Position numbers and translations under genes: made by a program. This document shows, piece by piece, positions 1 through 11,434 of a stretch of DNA of 64,000 nucleotides. This DNA comes from Roridomyces roridus (lineage: Eukaryota > Basidiomycota > Agaricomycetes > Agaricales > Mycenaceae). The number at the start of each line of letters is the position of its first letter. The stretch's first letter is position 1. The DNA lies in NCBI GenBank assembly GCA_029378245.1, contig JARKIF010000007.1, forward strand, positions 2,604,001-2,668,000, read 5' to 3'. The notes beneath the pieces were generated by a model, which saw only the letters and a program-made list of their open reading frames with translations, was not told where the DNA came from and did no database searches.

Positions 1-635
1 CACCACACCCCGCCCTCGCTCATGCCGTCGATATTCCAATCCCACTTGCGTGAGTACACACCGCCCGAATGGTGTACTCGCTCATCTTACCTTCCCGCTA
101 GCTGCAGTAGTCGTGTGGGAAACACTCACAACGACTTACGCACCATACAACAAACACCAACGCCTCGTCCATCCCTGCGCTTGAAAGCAAACAAGGCGTA
201 GGGAGCACTTTTGAAGTGTACAAGGAGTGGATGAGAAAGAATGGGATGCCGCTTGTCGTGGACGAACTCGGCGGTGATCAACAAGCGCGCTTCACCATTG
301 TGCAGACTGGAGAGAGAAAGACTCGGAGACCGTCGTCAGAAACGAGATGTCGATGTGTTGATTGAAAGCGTAGAGAGCCGGCGAGAAAGGCGGATTTCTG
401 ATTCAGAAGACATCTTTATCAAGATCAAGGAGGGTGAATCGTAGCTTCAGCTATATATTAATCCAATGCGCCCCGACGCAGGATGGTGTCGGAACCAACA
501 GCGCTCCAGCCTCAGGCACCGGGTCGCTGTCGAACAGACATGACTGCTCTGGAACGCAGGGAAAAGTAGTTGACACAGATAAATACATCGAATAGAATTG
601 AGGCCGTGCTAAACGGTTTTATGGGGGGAAATTGA
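1..635. other. no gene recognised
   Basis: Only short, overlapping reading frames occur here, none with a recognisable domain or a believable intron pattern. The right part is the 3' flank of the minus-strand F-box gene that ends at 636. Confidence 0.5.
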
Positions 636-2132
636 TCAAGGAGGGACAACCTCCTGTAAATATACACTCAAGACCTCGCCGCAAAGCGAAAACGGCAAGC
701 TCACCATCGAATCAAACACTGCCCGCCCTTGGTTCAGCAACCCGGCGAGGACGAGCCGGACTCGTACTCCCTGTGCAATGAGCGCCGACAGCGAATCCTC
801 CTTTGTCAGGTCATCGAGAGCCTGCTGTGGGGTGCGCGAAGAGAAATAATCCCTCAAGACGAGATCCAGCCGCGCGGATTGGAACGTGACTTTGGACGCC
901 GCGTGCCGGCAACGCACGGCTTCGAAGAGAGCACGGTATCCGTCGGCGGCCAGATGGCGTCCGCGAAAAGTCAGTTGTTCGAGGCGAGGAAGAACATTTG
1001 GTGTTTCCAATGGCGCAAACATCTCGGTCGCCGGGCATTTTCTAGGACCCCAGTTCAGCCTGAGGTGCCGGACAGAATCGGGGAAAGCGTGGAGGAACGC
1101 TTGGAAGGTTTCTGGGGTGATTTGAAGGATGGGGAGTTCGATGTCGCACAAGGGGCTTTTTGAGCGATGAATGAAAGCCTCCAGCGACTCGGGGTCCAAA
1201 GAACTGTGGTCACCCAAGGCCAGTGTGCGCAGGTGTGGAATCGTCAGATAGTCGAGAAGAAAATTATTCCCCGACATCCTCAACGACTCCAGGCGCGGCA
1301 CATGGACAGGGGATGGCACCGCAGGCGCGATTGAATCCACTGTGGTAATACTGAGGTGCTGGAGCACTGAGCACTGCTCGAGAATCGAGAGGCAATCAGC
1401 GAGGTTGATGTTGCGCAATGTCAGGGTCGTCAACTGATGCCAAGGAAGATCGAAGTTACCGCGGGGGGCGGTATTAATGTGTGCTTCCCGCAGTGCCGGC
1501 GCATTGCGGATGGCTATCGTGTGCGATACGACGTCGCTGTCTCCCGAATAGTAGTTGCTGACGGAGATCTTGCGCAAAAGCGGGAGGAATTCGTCTCCGA
1601 AATGCAGCCTAGGAAGGCACGAGAGCGGAATCGTGAAAGTCATCTCCCCCCAACGGCGAGAATGCTCAAGGCTTGCCCCGAACATGACATCCACGGCGTC
1701 CGAGTCGCCCGATGCTACGGTGAGGCCAAGAGGAAGGCTCCCAGATGCAGAGAGCCACATCTTCAACACCTCCCTGGGCACGGGCTGGTTGAAAGCGAAC
1801 GACTTCCATAGCCTGGGTGTAGCGAGCGCAACCTGACGCCATTGACGACAGACTTGCGTGAGCAGCAGCGGTGCGGCAGATGGCGAAGGGATGGGCTTGC
1901 GACCCACGCAGTGCCCGAAGATCTCGGCCGTGGTTTCGGGAGGAAGGCAGAGAATCGGGTACACGATGGCATCCGATTCAGCTTGGAGGGAATCGCGTTC
2001 CGCGGTCAATGCGACGATCAGAGAGTTTAGATGCGCCAGGCGGTGGCGCATATCATCTCTGCTCCGTGGATGCGTGCACTGGACCAAGCGGAAACCACAG
2101 TGAGGGCAACAGTGTGTGGTGGGTGATGCCAT
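636..2132 (-). CDS. F-box-like domain protein
   Basis: Probable substrate-recognition subunit of an SCF ubiquitin ligase; the substrate is unknown. It is an intronless frame of about 498 residues. Near the N-terminus sits a Cys/His-rich stretch (CCPHCGF) and a helical segment (residues about 30-55), then the F-box core with the pattern I-x-x-L-P-x-E-x-x-x-x-I-F and the following VCRQWRQVALATPRLW at about residues 60-115. The rest has the leucine-rich periodicity of degenerate LRRs, as in most agaric F-box proteins. The open frame continues 80 codons upstream, but the Met at 2132 (MASPTTHCC) was chosen because the upstream part is unlike the family. A paralogue with the same layout follows at 2740-4023 on the same strand. 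Agaric genomes carry hundreds of such genes. Confidence 0.85.
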   Translation of the reverse strand: MASPTTHCCPHCGFRLVQCTHPRSRDDMRHRLAHLNSLIVALTAERDSLQAESDAIVYPILCLPPETTAEIFGHCVGRKPIPSPSAAPLLLTQVCRQWRQVALATPRLWKSFAFNQPVPREVLKMWLSASGSLPLGLTVASGDSDAVDVMFGASLEHSRRWGEMTFTIPLSCLPRLHFGDEFLPLLRKISVSNYYSGDSDVVSHTIAIRNAPALREAHINTAPRGNFDLPWHQLTTLTLRNINLADCLSILEQCSVLQHLSITTVDSIAPAVPSPVHVPRLESLRMSGNNFLLDYLTIPHLRTLALGDHSSLDPESLEAFIHRSKSPLCDIELPILQITPETFQAFLHAFPDSVRHLRLNWGPRKCPATEMFAPLETPNVLPRLEQLTFRGRHLAADGYRALFEAVRCRHAASKVTFQSARLDLVLRDYFSSRTPQQALDDLTKEDSLSALIAQGVRVRLVLAGLLNQGRAVFDSMVSLPFSLCGEVLSVYLQEVVPP

Positions 2133-2739
2133 GAGAGGAGGGCGAGGGAGCGAATGAAAAAATGATTGCCGACCTCGGAAATGATCACGATCGTACTTTT
2201 GATGGAAACACCGCCAAAACAAAGAGTGACAAAGACACGCCTGTGGAATCCACACTGCCTTTGCTTGGTTATTGGCGTATAGCGGAAATACTAAATTGGT
2301 GATCCTAGAATTGACAAAGAATTGAAGCACGTCCAAGGCAACTTGAGAGCTGTACATAGTTCGTCGCCCCAATTCGATTCTGGGTTGGGTTCATAATGTT
2401 CATTGAGTGATGTGCACAGAGTACTTTCTTTTTATGTATTCCAATTTCCCGGGATCTTCGTCTCTAAAAAATCGTGCTGGGTAACCGGCGGCATCAAAGA
2501 ACCAGCCAAAGGTAAAAGAGAAGCTCCAAGAATAGTGGATGAATCGATGACTGCCACCCTCCAGATATTTCAAAATTCAACCGCGGCTTGTAATTTCCAG
2601 CGCTCCCCAGTTATGTTTACACTACCTCCGAGTACTCGTAGAATTTGGTGTTTCTCTTTGCAGTGAACGAAATAAGCTATGTGAGGTTGTGTTTGCAGCG
2701 AGAAATAATCTTTCGGACAATGAAAAGGCGACCAGTCTG
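2133..2739. other. intergenic, F-box gene promoter
   Basis: About 600 bases between two minus-strand F-box genes. It should hold the promoter of the 636-2132 gene and the 3' end of the 2740-4023 gene. No reading frame with a recognisable domain is seen. Confidence 0.4.
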
Positions 2740-4023
2740 CTAATCCAGCTCTCCCCACCCTATGTCGATTGCCACACCCTTCAAGCGCAACTCCTCCAGT
2801 GTGGCAATGCTGCGCTGCGCAGCGTGGCTCTCTGCCGGAATATATCGGAAAGACGTGACCTTGCCCTCTTCCCACTGCGCGCGCTTAGCGAGCATGTTCG
2901 AAATAAACACAATCGGTATAGCGCAATCGGTGAAAGTCAACGAATGGACAGCGGGGAGGAGGCTCCGCGAGGCGATGTCCCTCAGGAAATATACCCACTC
3001 GATCGGGTATGCGGGGATGCCGGACAGCGTGAAGTCGCACAAAGTGGGGAAAATCCGCGTACATGCTTCGGCCTCGCGCAATGTGCCCGCGTTGTTACCC
3101 AATTGTGATCTGAGATGAAGTTTTTGAATGACGCATCCGGAACGAGCTGCGAAATTCCGCAAAACAGGTTCAGCGCGTTGAGTGAAAAGACGGATGCTGA
3201 GATTCTCGAGTGCCGGGGATTTGGGAACATCGAGAACATCGATGCACTGCATGCTGAGGCTGCGGAGGTGTGGGAGTTCGATGATTGTGGGTGGATGGTC
3301 AATAACACGGGCACTGATGTCTAGAGTGACCAGGTTAGGGGTGAGCTGAATCATGCACAGGCCGTCTGCCAGTGAATTCCCAGACAGCCTCAAGGCCGTC
3401 AATTGGGACCAGGGAAGCGATATCTCTGAAGATTTGACCTCCGAGAGGCAAACGTCCATCAACTGGGGGGCGCTGGGGAATGCGATTTGCATTTCACCTC
3501 TGGTGTGGAAGCCGGGACGCGTGATAGCCAGTTCTTTGAGGAGAGGCGCCTCGGGAAAGGCGATATGGTTTGGCGTAGAGACGCTCAGTTTCAGAGTGAG
3601 CAGCTGGGGAAAGTAGGGAGCGAAAACGGAGAGTATCTCGACGCTCGCAGGCAGCATGGTATCGATGCGGAGAGGTCGAAACCCGACGCGCGCAAGTCGA
3701 GCTCGAAGGAGATGGGCGAAAGCCTGTGAATTGGACCCAGGGTTATCCGGCAAGGCTGGCCACAATCGGGGGCAACACAAGGCTGCATCCCACCATTGTC
3801 TGCACACAGTAGCTATAAGCATCGGATCGCCTGTATAGTGCTGGAAGATTTCGATGAGGACATCGGTCGGGAGTGTATCGACAGGGTAGACGATGCTATC
3901 GAGAGTGACGCGAGCTGTGCGTTCTTCGGCATGGAGGGCTGCGAGCCGGGACTCCAAAGCACAAATATTGGCTTGTATCGCTGCGAGATGGGCGCGGATT
4001 TGGGCGTGGTCGGAGAACGACAT
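2740..4023 (-). CDS. F-box-like domain protein, paralogue
   Basis: Single-exon frame of about 427 residues. A coiled-coil-like helix comes first (residues about 5-40, with ALESRLAALHAEE), then the F-box core around residues 45-95 with IVYPVDTLPTDVLIEIFQHY and VCRQWWDAALCCPRLW, and after that leucine-rich degenerate repeats. Its layout matches the neighbour at 636-2132 (helix, then IVYP, then F-box, then CRQW), so the two look like an old tandem duplication. The start at 4023 (MSFSDHAQ) was preferred to the Met five codons upstream because the helical part begins there; either is possible. Likely an SCF adaptor; its target cannot be inferred. Confidence 0.85.
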   Translation of the reverse strand: MSFSDHAQIRAHLAAIQANICALESRLAALHAEERTARVTLDSIVYPVDTLPTDVLIEIFQHYTGDPMLIATVCRQWWDAALCCPRLWPALPDNPGSNSQAFAHLLRARLARVGFRPLRIDTMLPASVEILSVFAPYFPQLLTLKLSVSTPNHIAFPEAPLLKELAITRPGFHTRGEMQIAFPSAPQLMDVCLSEVKSSEISLPWSQLTALRLSGNSLADGLCMIQLTPNLVTLDISARVIDHPPTIIELPHLRSLSMQCIDVLDVPKSPALENLSIRLFTQRAEPVLRNFAARSGCVIQKLHLRSQLGNNAGTLREAEACTRIFPTLCDFTLSGIPAYPIEWVYFLRDIASRSLLPAVHSLTFTDCAIPIVFISNMLAKRAQWEEGKVTSFRYIPAESHAAQRSIATLEELRLKGVAIDIGWGELD

Positions 4024-4082
4024 GAGGGTTAGGAGCAAGGAGAGGCCGGATCAATATGATCGGCGATCGGAGATCCTTCTTG

Positions 4083-4665
4083 TTAGTAAGCGAATCGATG
4101 AGTATCCTTTGTGTTCCTGCGGTGAGTTGGTAGGAGGTTATGCGTTTCCAGTATCGCGTCAACGCGCATGTCAAAAAAGCCATCCGGTGGCTCGTATGGC
4201 TTCTGCGCAAGCAGGGTAATATCGAGGAGCTGACTCACACCAAATACGACCATGATGTCGAAAAAAGACTCGAGGTGGTAATACTCCAACCCAGCCTGCG
4301 TGAGCTCCACCATGAATTGTTTATTGAACTTCCGCAGCTGGGAGATATCTTTGTGCAATACCCATCCCTGGCCGTTTCCGTAATCGACAGAAATGTGAAC
4401 TGCAGTGAAGACTCGCCGGCGCGGAGAGTTGGGCGGAAATTAGCCACGGTTTTGATCACGGTGGTGTGCGGAAGATCGGTGGGGAGCAGTGGCCGATATT
4501 TGCTCAATCGACGAGCAATCCAAACACCTGGAAAAAATGCGGCGCAGTCCGACGCATCGTGTCGCAGGCATTATAAGGCTTTTGAAGGCTTCCAGCTGCG
4601 TCTTTGTTGATTCCAAGCTATAATCCAAATCAAACTGGTCACCCGAACGAAAAAGAGCCTATGTC
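4083..4665 (-). pseudogene. PX-PH gene relic, copy A (internal deletion)
   Basis: This is a shortened copy of the gene at 34192-36473. Its parts appear in the same order on the same strand: the segment with KTQLQAFKSLIMPATR-like sequence (about 4530-4660), then directly the PX-like segment (VANFRPT.RAGESSLQ, DISQLRKFN, about 4290-4470), then the start of the linker (about 4083-4180). The middle of the parent (roughly 35071-35941) is missing, joined at about 4490. Both PX-end and N-terminal exons are absent and reading frames are broken, so no protein is expected. It lies just beyond the stop codon of the SDR gene. Confidence 0.75.
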
Positions 4666-4703
4666 TCCGGTATAATAATACCCTTGAACTACTCGGCCAT
4701 TCC

Positions 4704-5953
4704 TCATTCAAAGAACCCCCGCTCCTGCAAATACGTCCGATGTTCCTCCCGCGTCGCACGAACCCGACGATCCAGATCCGAGCGCCAAATCGGCGCGACG
4801 AACTGGATTTCGCATGAGCCTCGAATATTACAGCAGGAAAAGCGAGAGGAACGACGCACATAAGCAATACCATCCAACACAGCGTCGACGATCCAATTAT
4901 GCTTGGGCGTAACCCCACGCGTGGACGCACGGAAGAGCGATGCGATGAAAGACCCGGTGATATGAGTGTGGCCAGCTTGCACTCCGCGGAAAAGGGCGAG
5001 TGCGGCGGCGGCGGGGGTCACTGCGTCTTTTGGGTCTGTGCGCGCGCGTAAACTTCATTTAGAAATGAGAACGAGAGTAGAGGGTGCTTACTGTCCTCTT
5101 CGAGCGTGATTTTGGGCTTGGTTTTATTCTCCTCGTCGAAGCCGGGCGTGAGCATCGTAGCGGGGAAGTATATCTGGACCTTGATGTCGGGATAGAGCAT
5201 GAGTTCGGATTGGAGGGTGTCAGCCAGGCCTAGCAGAATGTAAATGCCAGGACCAGGAGCAGACGACAAGGAGATTTACCTCGAAGGGCGTGCTTGCCCG
5301 GCGCGTAGGATCCCCAGCCGAGGAAGGACATGTACCCCGACGACCGAGGATACAAGAACGAGACGACCTTCTCGCTGTTGTTTCACCATCATCTTGACCG
5401 CCGCCTAGGTGGCACTGTGTAAGCTTGAATAAATCGGACAGTGAAAACGAATACAAAGATGGTCCACGCCTGCACCCAATACGCGTCGTCCATGCCATGC
5501 CGTAGATCTTCTTCCGTCATTTCGACGAAATATTTGGGCCGAGCGGCACCAGCGCATGTGAATACGGCGTCGGGAGACTTGTCGCCGTGTTCTTTACATG
5601 CAGCTTCCAAGGCAGCTGACGACTCGGCCGCGGTGTACAGCGAAAACGAGTAGGCGTGAAGTTTTTGATGTGGGGATATTCGAGCTGCCTTGGCGGTCTC
5701 TGAGTGGGATGTCAAGATATAGGGCGTGAAGGTACCTCCAGCTGAGCCAAGGCTGCGGTCAGGCGCTCTTGATTCCGAGCTACGATGGAGACGTGCGCGC
5801 CCTTTTGCACCAGAAGCAACGCCAGCTCAAGACCGAGTCCTGTGCTGCCGCCGGTCACATAGCAGTGCTGTGCGAGTCCGATAAGTCTGGGATCAGTTCT
5901 CTCTAATCACAACTCACGAGGCCGTCCGGATTCCAGCTGCGCGACCAGAACAT
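4704..5953 (-). CDS. 3-ketodihydrosphingosine reductase-like SDR (frameshift)
   Basis: Short-chain dehydrogenase resembling the KDSR/TSC10 group, which reduces 3-ketodihydrosphingosine with NADPH at the ER in sphingolipid synthesis. Exons on the minus strand: MFWSRSWNPDGL, then the cofactor motif TGGSTGLG with VSIVARNQERL, then FTCAGAARPKYFVEMTEEDLR and MDDAYWVQAW, then AAVKMMVKQQ and SSVVG, then the catalytic YAPGKHALRG, then LADTLQSELMLYPDIKVQIYFPATM, and the C-terminal end with HREEH-like REEHRTYLQERGFF. Introns are short GT-AG. The frame breaks at 5335-5338, where four Gs (minus strand) sit where three would keep VSSVVG in phase with YMSFLGWGSYAPGK. An in-frame TAG just upstream is avoided if the acceptor at 'cctag' is used. 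Either a recent pseudogene or a sequencing slip. It shares a 285-bp divergent promoter region with the P450. Confidence 0.75.
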
Positions 5954-6204
5954 GGTGGTGGAGGAAAGAAAAAGAGACGTAAGCGGGGTGACAGCTCGGA
6001 ATCAATACGGAATGACGCCGTCATTGCGATCACGCCCTTCGTCTCAAACCAGCATCTCGCGTTTGACCGTTGCTCTTCGGATGCCCGCCAAACTCCAAAG
6101 TCGGCGAAAAACTCGATCCGTTGACGCAAATACAGACTTGATTTGGCAAGCCGCCGAAGTGTCACTCCGACTTCGGGCGATTTCGGGACCCGGGTGGTCC
6201 TACA

Positions 6205-6214
6205 TATTTAAAAG
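6205..6214 (+). promoter_or_regulatory. TATA box of P450 gene
   Basis: TATTTAAAAG lies 25-34 bases upstream of the P450 start codon at 6239, a usual fungal spacing. The 285-bp interval is shared with the divergent SDR gene. Confidence 0.55.
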
Positions 6215-6238
6215 GGTCCATCCTCTCCTCGCATCCAC

Positions 6239-8231
6239 ATGTCTCAACTACTCCCCTTCTCGCAACGCACAGATATCAGAGTTCTTGGCTCCATACTCGT
6301 TATTGGAGCTGTCTTTGTCTCTCGTGCGGTGAAGAATGCCTGGAAGGCGCGTAAACTCCCGCCCGGCCCCATGGGAGTCCCCCTTCTCGGAAACCTCCTC
6401 CAGCTCCTTGGGGACAAACCATGGAACGTATTCGACGATTTGCATCGGAAATACGGTGATTCACTCGGCTGGCATCTTCAACTTTTTCTCATGTGTTTCA
6501 GGCGACATCGTTCATCTTGATCTTGCGGGCGAGCACTGGGTCATTATCAGCAATCACAAAATCGCCTGCGACCTGCTTGACCGACGAGCTTCCATCTACT
6601 CTGACCGTGCGCGCAGCATCGTCGCTGGCGAGCTGCTCTGCGGTGGCATGATCTTTGGATTCACACAGCACAACGAGATCTGGAAACGCATGCGTCGCGG
6701 TGCACACGAGTAATGCATTCTCTTCGCACTTGAGCCCGCACTCACATCGGACCCAGAGCCCTCAACAACCAGAAAGTGAGGGATTATTTCCCCTTCCAAG
6801 AGCGCGAATCCGTCCTCCTCATCTCCCAATTCCTCAAATCCCCCAACCTCGCTCGCGAGCACTTTAGCCGCGCCGCCGTTTCGCTCGTTATATCCATCAT
6901 GTACGGGCGTCCTCCTTTACTCGACTCGCACGACCCAGACATCGTCCGCATCAACGAGTTCACCCACCGCACGTTCCAGGCCATGGTCCCCGGTGCGTTC
7001 CTCGTCGAATTCCTCACGTGGATGGAGCACCTCCCGAGGTGGATGACTCCGTGGCGTCGGTGGGCGGAGGGACATTTCAAGCAGGATTCAAAGCTTTTTG
7101 AGAGGCTTTTTGGGGAGGTCAAAGACCGCGTGGTGAGTCGTCTTTCTTTTATCCTTTTCAGTGCTATTGAGACGATGTGATACAGGATGCGGGTGATGAG
7201 ACGAGCAGCGTTGCTGCGACTTTGATCCAGGATCAGGAGAAACTGGGTTTGTCGAGCCACGAAGCTGCATGGGTCGCTGCGTCTCTGTAGTACGTATCAC
7301 TCCCTTCCTCAGTCTTTCACCGAATTCATTTCCTCTCAGTTCCGCAGGCTCAGACACCGTGCGCCCCTTGTACTCTCCGTGATATCATTCTGCTCACTCA
7401 CCTACCCACAGAGCGCAGCCCAGATGGAATGGTTCATCCTCGCCATGGTCCTCTTCCCCTCCGTCCAAAGTCGTGCGCAATCAGAATTGGACCGCGTCGT
7501 CGGCCGTGATCGTATGCCCACTTTTGCCGACTACCAACACCTCCCATACATCCGCGCGCTTGTGAAAGAACTCCTCCGGTGGCGGAGTATCAACCCGTTT
7601 AGTATCCCGCATCGGTTGTGTCAGGATGATTGGTATGAGGGGCGTTGGTTGCCCAAGGACACGATTTGTGTGGTTAATATTTGGTGAGTTGAATTCGGTT
7701 TCGGATTCCTGATAAACCTTTGAGTTCATGGATGGTGTAGGGCGCTGAATCGTGACAAGGCGGTGTACGGCGAAGATGCGGACGAGTTGTTGCCTGAGCG
7801 GCACCTCGATGCAGATGGTCAGCTCCCCGGACCATTCTTTGAAGACACGAAGGACGAGAATCACCATGCGTTTGGGTTCGGGCGCAGGTACGCAACACTT
7901 TCGTTCCTCCTCCTCCGATACTTATCCCACATCCGTAGAATCTGCAGTGGCAGACACGTCGCGAACAACAGCATGTTCATGCAAATCGCGTGTCTTCTCT
8001 GGGCCTTTGATTTTGCGCTCGCACCCGAGGCAGATGGGAAGTTGCCCAGTGTTGATGATGTAGAGGATTCGACGGGGACTGTGTACGTTTCTTCCTTCTT
8101 CCTTTGACTCTGGAGTGGATGCTAACAGCAGGATGAATAGGCGACCGAAATCGTTCCCTTGTGCTATTACGCCGAGGCATGTGGATGTGGAGGGGATTGT
8201 TGCGCAGACGAAGGAGTTGCTCGGGTTTTGA
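6239..8231 (+). CDS. cytochrome P450 monooxygenase
   Basis: Haem-thiolate monooxygenase of the microsomal type. The N-terminus has a membrane anchor (about residues 12-30), then the proline-rich hinge KLPPGPMGVPLLGN. Later exons give HLDLAGEHWVIIS, the I-helix motif AGSDT (around 7350), the K-helix E-x-x-R as KELLRWRS (around 7570), PERHLD, and the haem loop FGFGRR/ICSGRHVA split by an intron at about 7889-7937, with the ligand Cys after it. Short introns interrupt at about 6463, 6710, 7130, 7290, 7360, 7685, 7889 and 8083. The frame ends ...KELLGF. Size (about 500 residues) and all key motifs are intact. It resembles the CYP families that are greatly expanded in agarics; substrate unknown. 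Confidence 0.9.
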
Positions 8232-8454
8232 GAATAGTCATGTGCGCCGAGTGCCCTCTAGTTGTTTCTTTCCCTCATTCTGGGTTCATATATATGTGCA
8301 CATTGAAATATGGTACACCTTACAAAATAAATAATCGACAAACTGCCACTCTCGATATTTCAGAAGTACCCAAAGCCCATACTTGACTATGTCCGACTCG
8401 ATTCAAAACAGTAATTGAATAAACGTCAACTCATATTCCTCATCCACCTCTTCC

Positions 8455-11049
8455 TCAGCTGAGCGCACACTTGATTTTGTCCAAGCGGGTTCTGGCATCT
8501 CGTGCATTGAGGTGATTCTCACCCCAAACCTTCTCGTTTTTCTCAACCACCACAGTCTGGATTGCCAGCGCCAACTTGAACTTCCGGAGCTCATAGTAAG
8601 TTACAGCAAGAGTTCCCATGGTCCGCAATGTAGCTGGATGGTCCTCCCCATCAACTTTGGTTCGCTTTTCAACAAGTAAGGTTAGGAGAGCTCGGGCCTC
8701 TTCCAATTGGCGGGAATGAAGTAGAGTGATGCTGAGGTTCTCCATGATTGCTAGCGTCTTGGGATGATCGCTGCCCAGACACCTCTGATGTTCTTGGTAC
8801 ACAGCAGTTTGAAGAGTCTCTGCCTCCTTCAGCTGGCCGAGTCGACAATGCTGTTCTGCCAAGAGCAGCATTGTATCCTGAGTTTGAGGGTGAACTTCAC
8901 CAAGCTTCTGGCACTGTTTTTCGTATACTTCTGTAAGGACTGTTGCGGCGATCTTGAAGCGTGCAAGGTGCCAGTTGGATTTAGCTAGATTCTTCATGGC
9001 TTCAAGAGTTTCTGGGTGGTCTTCCCCAAGAACCTTTTTGCACTTTTCAACAAGATCCTGTTCCAACAGTTCTGTTTCTTCAAACTCATATAGCTCCTTC
9101 TGTGTGATTGCCAGATTCTTCATCGCAAGCAAAGTGTCAGGATGATCTGTCCCCAAGATTTTTGTATATTCCTCGAGAGCAATCGTTTCGACTGCCTTGG
9201 CCTCCTGGTACTTGCGCAGCCCCCGATGGATACCTCCCATCAACGACATGGTACGCACAGTCTGAATGTTTCCTCCACCCAAGATTGCCTTTTGTTTCTC
9301 GAGCAAAGGTATCCCCAGTGCTTGTGCTTCTTGAAGCTGCCCCAATTCTCTGAATGTGCGGACCAAATTGTCCATGGAACTCAAGGTCTCAGAATGATTA
9401 TAAGCCAGAACTCTCTTCTGCTTCTCGAGCACGGTGAGTCCCAGTTCCTTGGCCTCCTGTAATCGGCCAAGATTCCTATAGATGACACTCAGAGTGCACA
9501 TTGCAGTAAGGGTTTCAGCATGGTCTGGGCCAAATTCCCTCTGTTTCTGCGGAAGAATGGCACTCGTGAATTTCTCGGCTTGGTTGAAATTTGAACTGAG
9601 TAGTACACCTGAGTAAACTGTGGACTCCAGAATGAAGATGTCTTCATGTCATGGTCAATTAACTTTGCTATGTGAGGGGCTAGCCAGAGAGCTGTCAATT
9701 GGATTTCAGCCTCTGGCATGGTGGAGAGTGCCATCCCCATGATGTGGATCATGTTTTGCTTGACACCCTTTGCTGAACTTTGACACCAGACGTGCAATGA
9801 TGGATCCATGGAGAATAATTGCTTCTCTGTGTCCAGATCTATGAGCGCACGTCGATGAAGATCCTGCAGCATGTTCCTAAATTGAAATGAGTCCCAGAGA
9901 CCATCCATATCCATCAACTGGACAAGGAACTGAGCTGGGCCCTGCAGTTGCTTTCTCAATGAATCTGTTATTTTGGATGGAGCAGGTCCCTTGAATATGT
10001 TTTGCAGTGGTGTCTTTTTGTCCCAGAACTTCAACAAGTATTGGGAGGCTTGCTTGAAAATTGTCTCTGAAATTCCCTGACAATTCAGGAAAGAGCAAAG
10101 CTGTATAAATGTTTTTGCTGTCTGGCTGAGTTCAACAAACTCTTTCCGGATGTGCAATGTTGTGAGAGGTGTGGTGGCATTTTTAGTCTGCTCTTGAACT
10201 TGAACTGGGATGCCACCGGAAAGTCTGCTCTGGGTTTGCTGTTCCGTTTGATGGTTGATGTCCTTGGAATCGGGAATGGGAATCCCAGCTGGGCCCACTG
10301 TGGGTTGTGGATGGCTGTTGTTCCTGATTTCTTCAGGACCTTGTGGCATATTCATTCCTGCTGGCCCATCCGTAGGAAGATCAAGCCCAACACGAATGAT
10401 TGCCCGCATCTACAATTTCACTGAGTCCCTGAATCTCATATACAAGTAAAAATCACCATGAAATCTTCCCGCAGTCTCTGGATGTGATTCCGGTATGCAT
10501 AGATCTTTCCAGCGCTTTTGTTGAACTGGAAAACCTTCTTGACATGGCCATGGATTCCCTTGGGTTTCGTCCTCATTGGCTCGATTGTTGTGAGAATTTC
10601 CTGTAAACACCTGGACAGCATGGTGGTTGATCAAGGATTTCTGTGTCACGCCAGATCAACTCACCTTTCTAATTCTTCACATAAATCCTTCAGCTTCCAA
10701 GCATATCCCTCCCCATGTACAGTGATTTCTTGCTGCAGAATGTCCATGATTCTCTTGATTTCATCGCAAAGCTCGCGGAAGTCCTGCCGGTTTTGTCTGA
10801 CTTGCTATTTTCAACGTCAGACAGCTAGCATGGATGTAGGGCAATAAAACAGACCTCGAGTGTTTGCAGTAAGACTGCAGCTCCTCTGAAAGCACCTCCG
10901 ACATAGGGAACAGAGCCGAGTTCTCCCATTGCGCCGGCAGCCTGAAGTGAGCCTACTGCAATCGAAGTGAATGAGGATCCAAGTCCATTCTGGCGCGGGG
11001 GCATCGAGAGCCCTGGGCTGAGTGGGGGGCTAGCACTGCTGGCAGACAT
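8455..11049 (-). CDS. NLR-like protein: MLKL-type 4-helix domain, winged helix, TPRs
   Basis: Fungal NLR-like architecture without its nucleotide-binding core. Exons from 11049 downward give GSVPYVGGAFRGAAVLLQTLE, then QNRQDFRELCDEIKRI and WKLKDLCEELER, then CLQEILTTIE and RNHIQRLREDFM. This is the four-helix MLKL-like N-terminal domain common in agarics. A 47-nt intron (about 10411-10457) joins it to a linker with two GPAG repeats, and then a winged-helix-like part (DMDGLWDSFQFRNMLQDL, LFSMDPSLHVWCQ) of the kind found after NB-ARC/NACHT. The C-terminal 350 residues are about eight kinesin-light-chain-type TPRs (LG.DHP.TL..M.NLA). No P-loop or Walker B motif is present. The frame shifts by one near 9590-9625 between winged helix and TPRs with no believable intron, so it may be a pseudogene or two genes. 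Confidence 0.7.
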
Positions 11050-11434
11050 GAGAGTGGGAAGAGAGTCAGCTCTCACGAGGTACAATATCATTCACAGTTG
11101 TTTTTGGGTGACAGCATCCAATTCCATCCATGCTTCACACTTCCGCAATCGCATCAATTCCGATACTTATTTCACAAGTTCGAACACTTTTACACGACAC
11201 TCAAGGCCCCAGGGCGGCGGCTCTCTACTGGTGACCACGCCCTTAGAGATTTTTCCCTCTCTTCGAAGTTCGAACAATCTTCGAATGTGCCTCACAATTT
11301 CCGAAACACACGGAACTCGTATCGACTGCACCCGATGGCAGATTGTCGTTTCCTTTTTTGGGCCGCGGTCCGAACTGATGCCGAGTTCCGCTGGCATCTC
11401 CTTCTTTCCTTCGCTCCACCACGACCACTCACTC
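11050..11434. other. divergent promoter region
   Basis: A 385-bp interval between the minus-strand NLR-like gene and the plus-strand BTB gene. It should carry both promoters. No clear TATA box or conserved reading frame is seen. Confidence 0.4.

Noticed and set aside
729..1163. Plus-strand frame of 144 codons
   Set aside because: It is the antisense shadow of the F-box gene; codon pattern and domain content belong to the minus strand.
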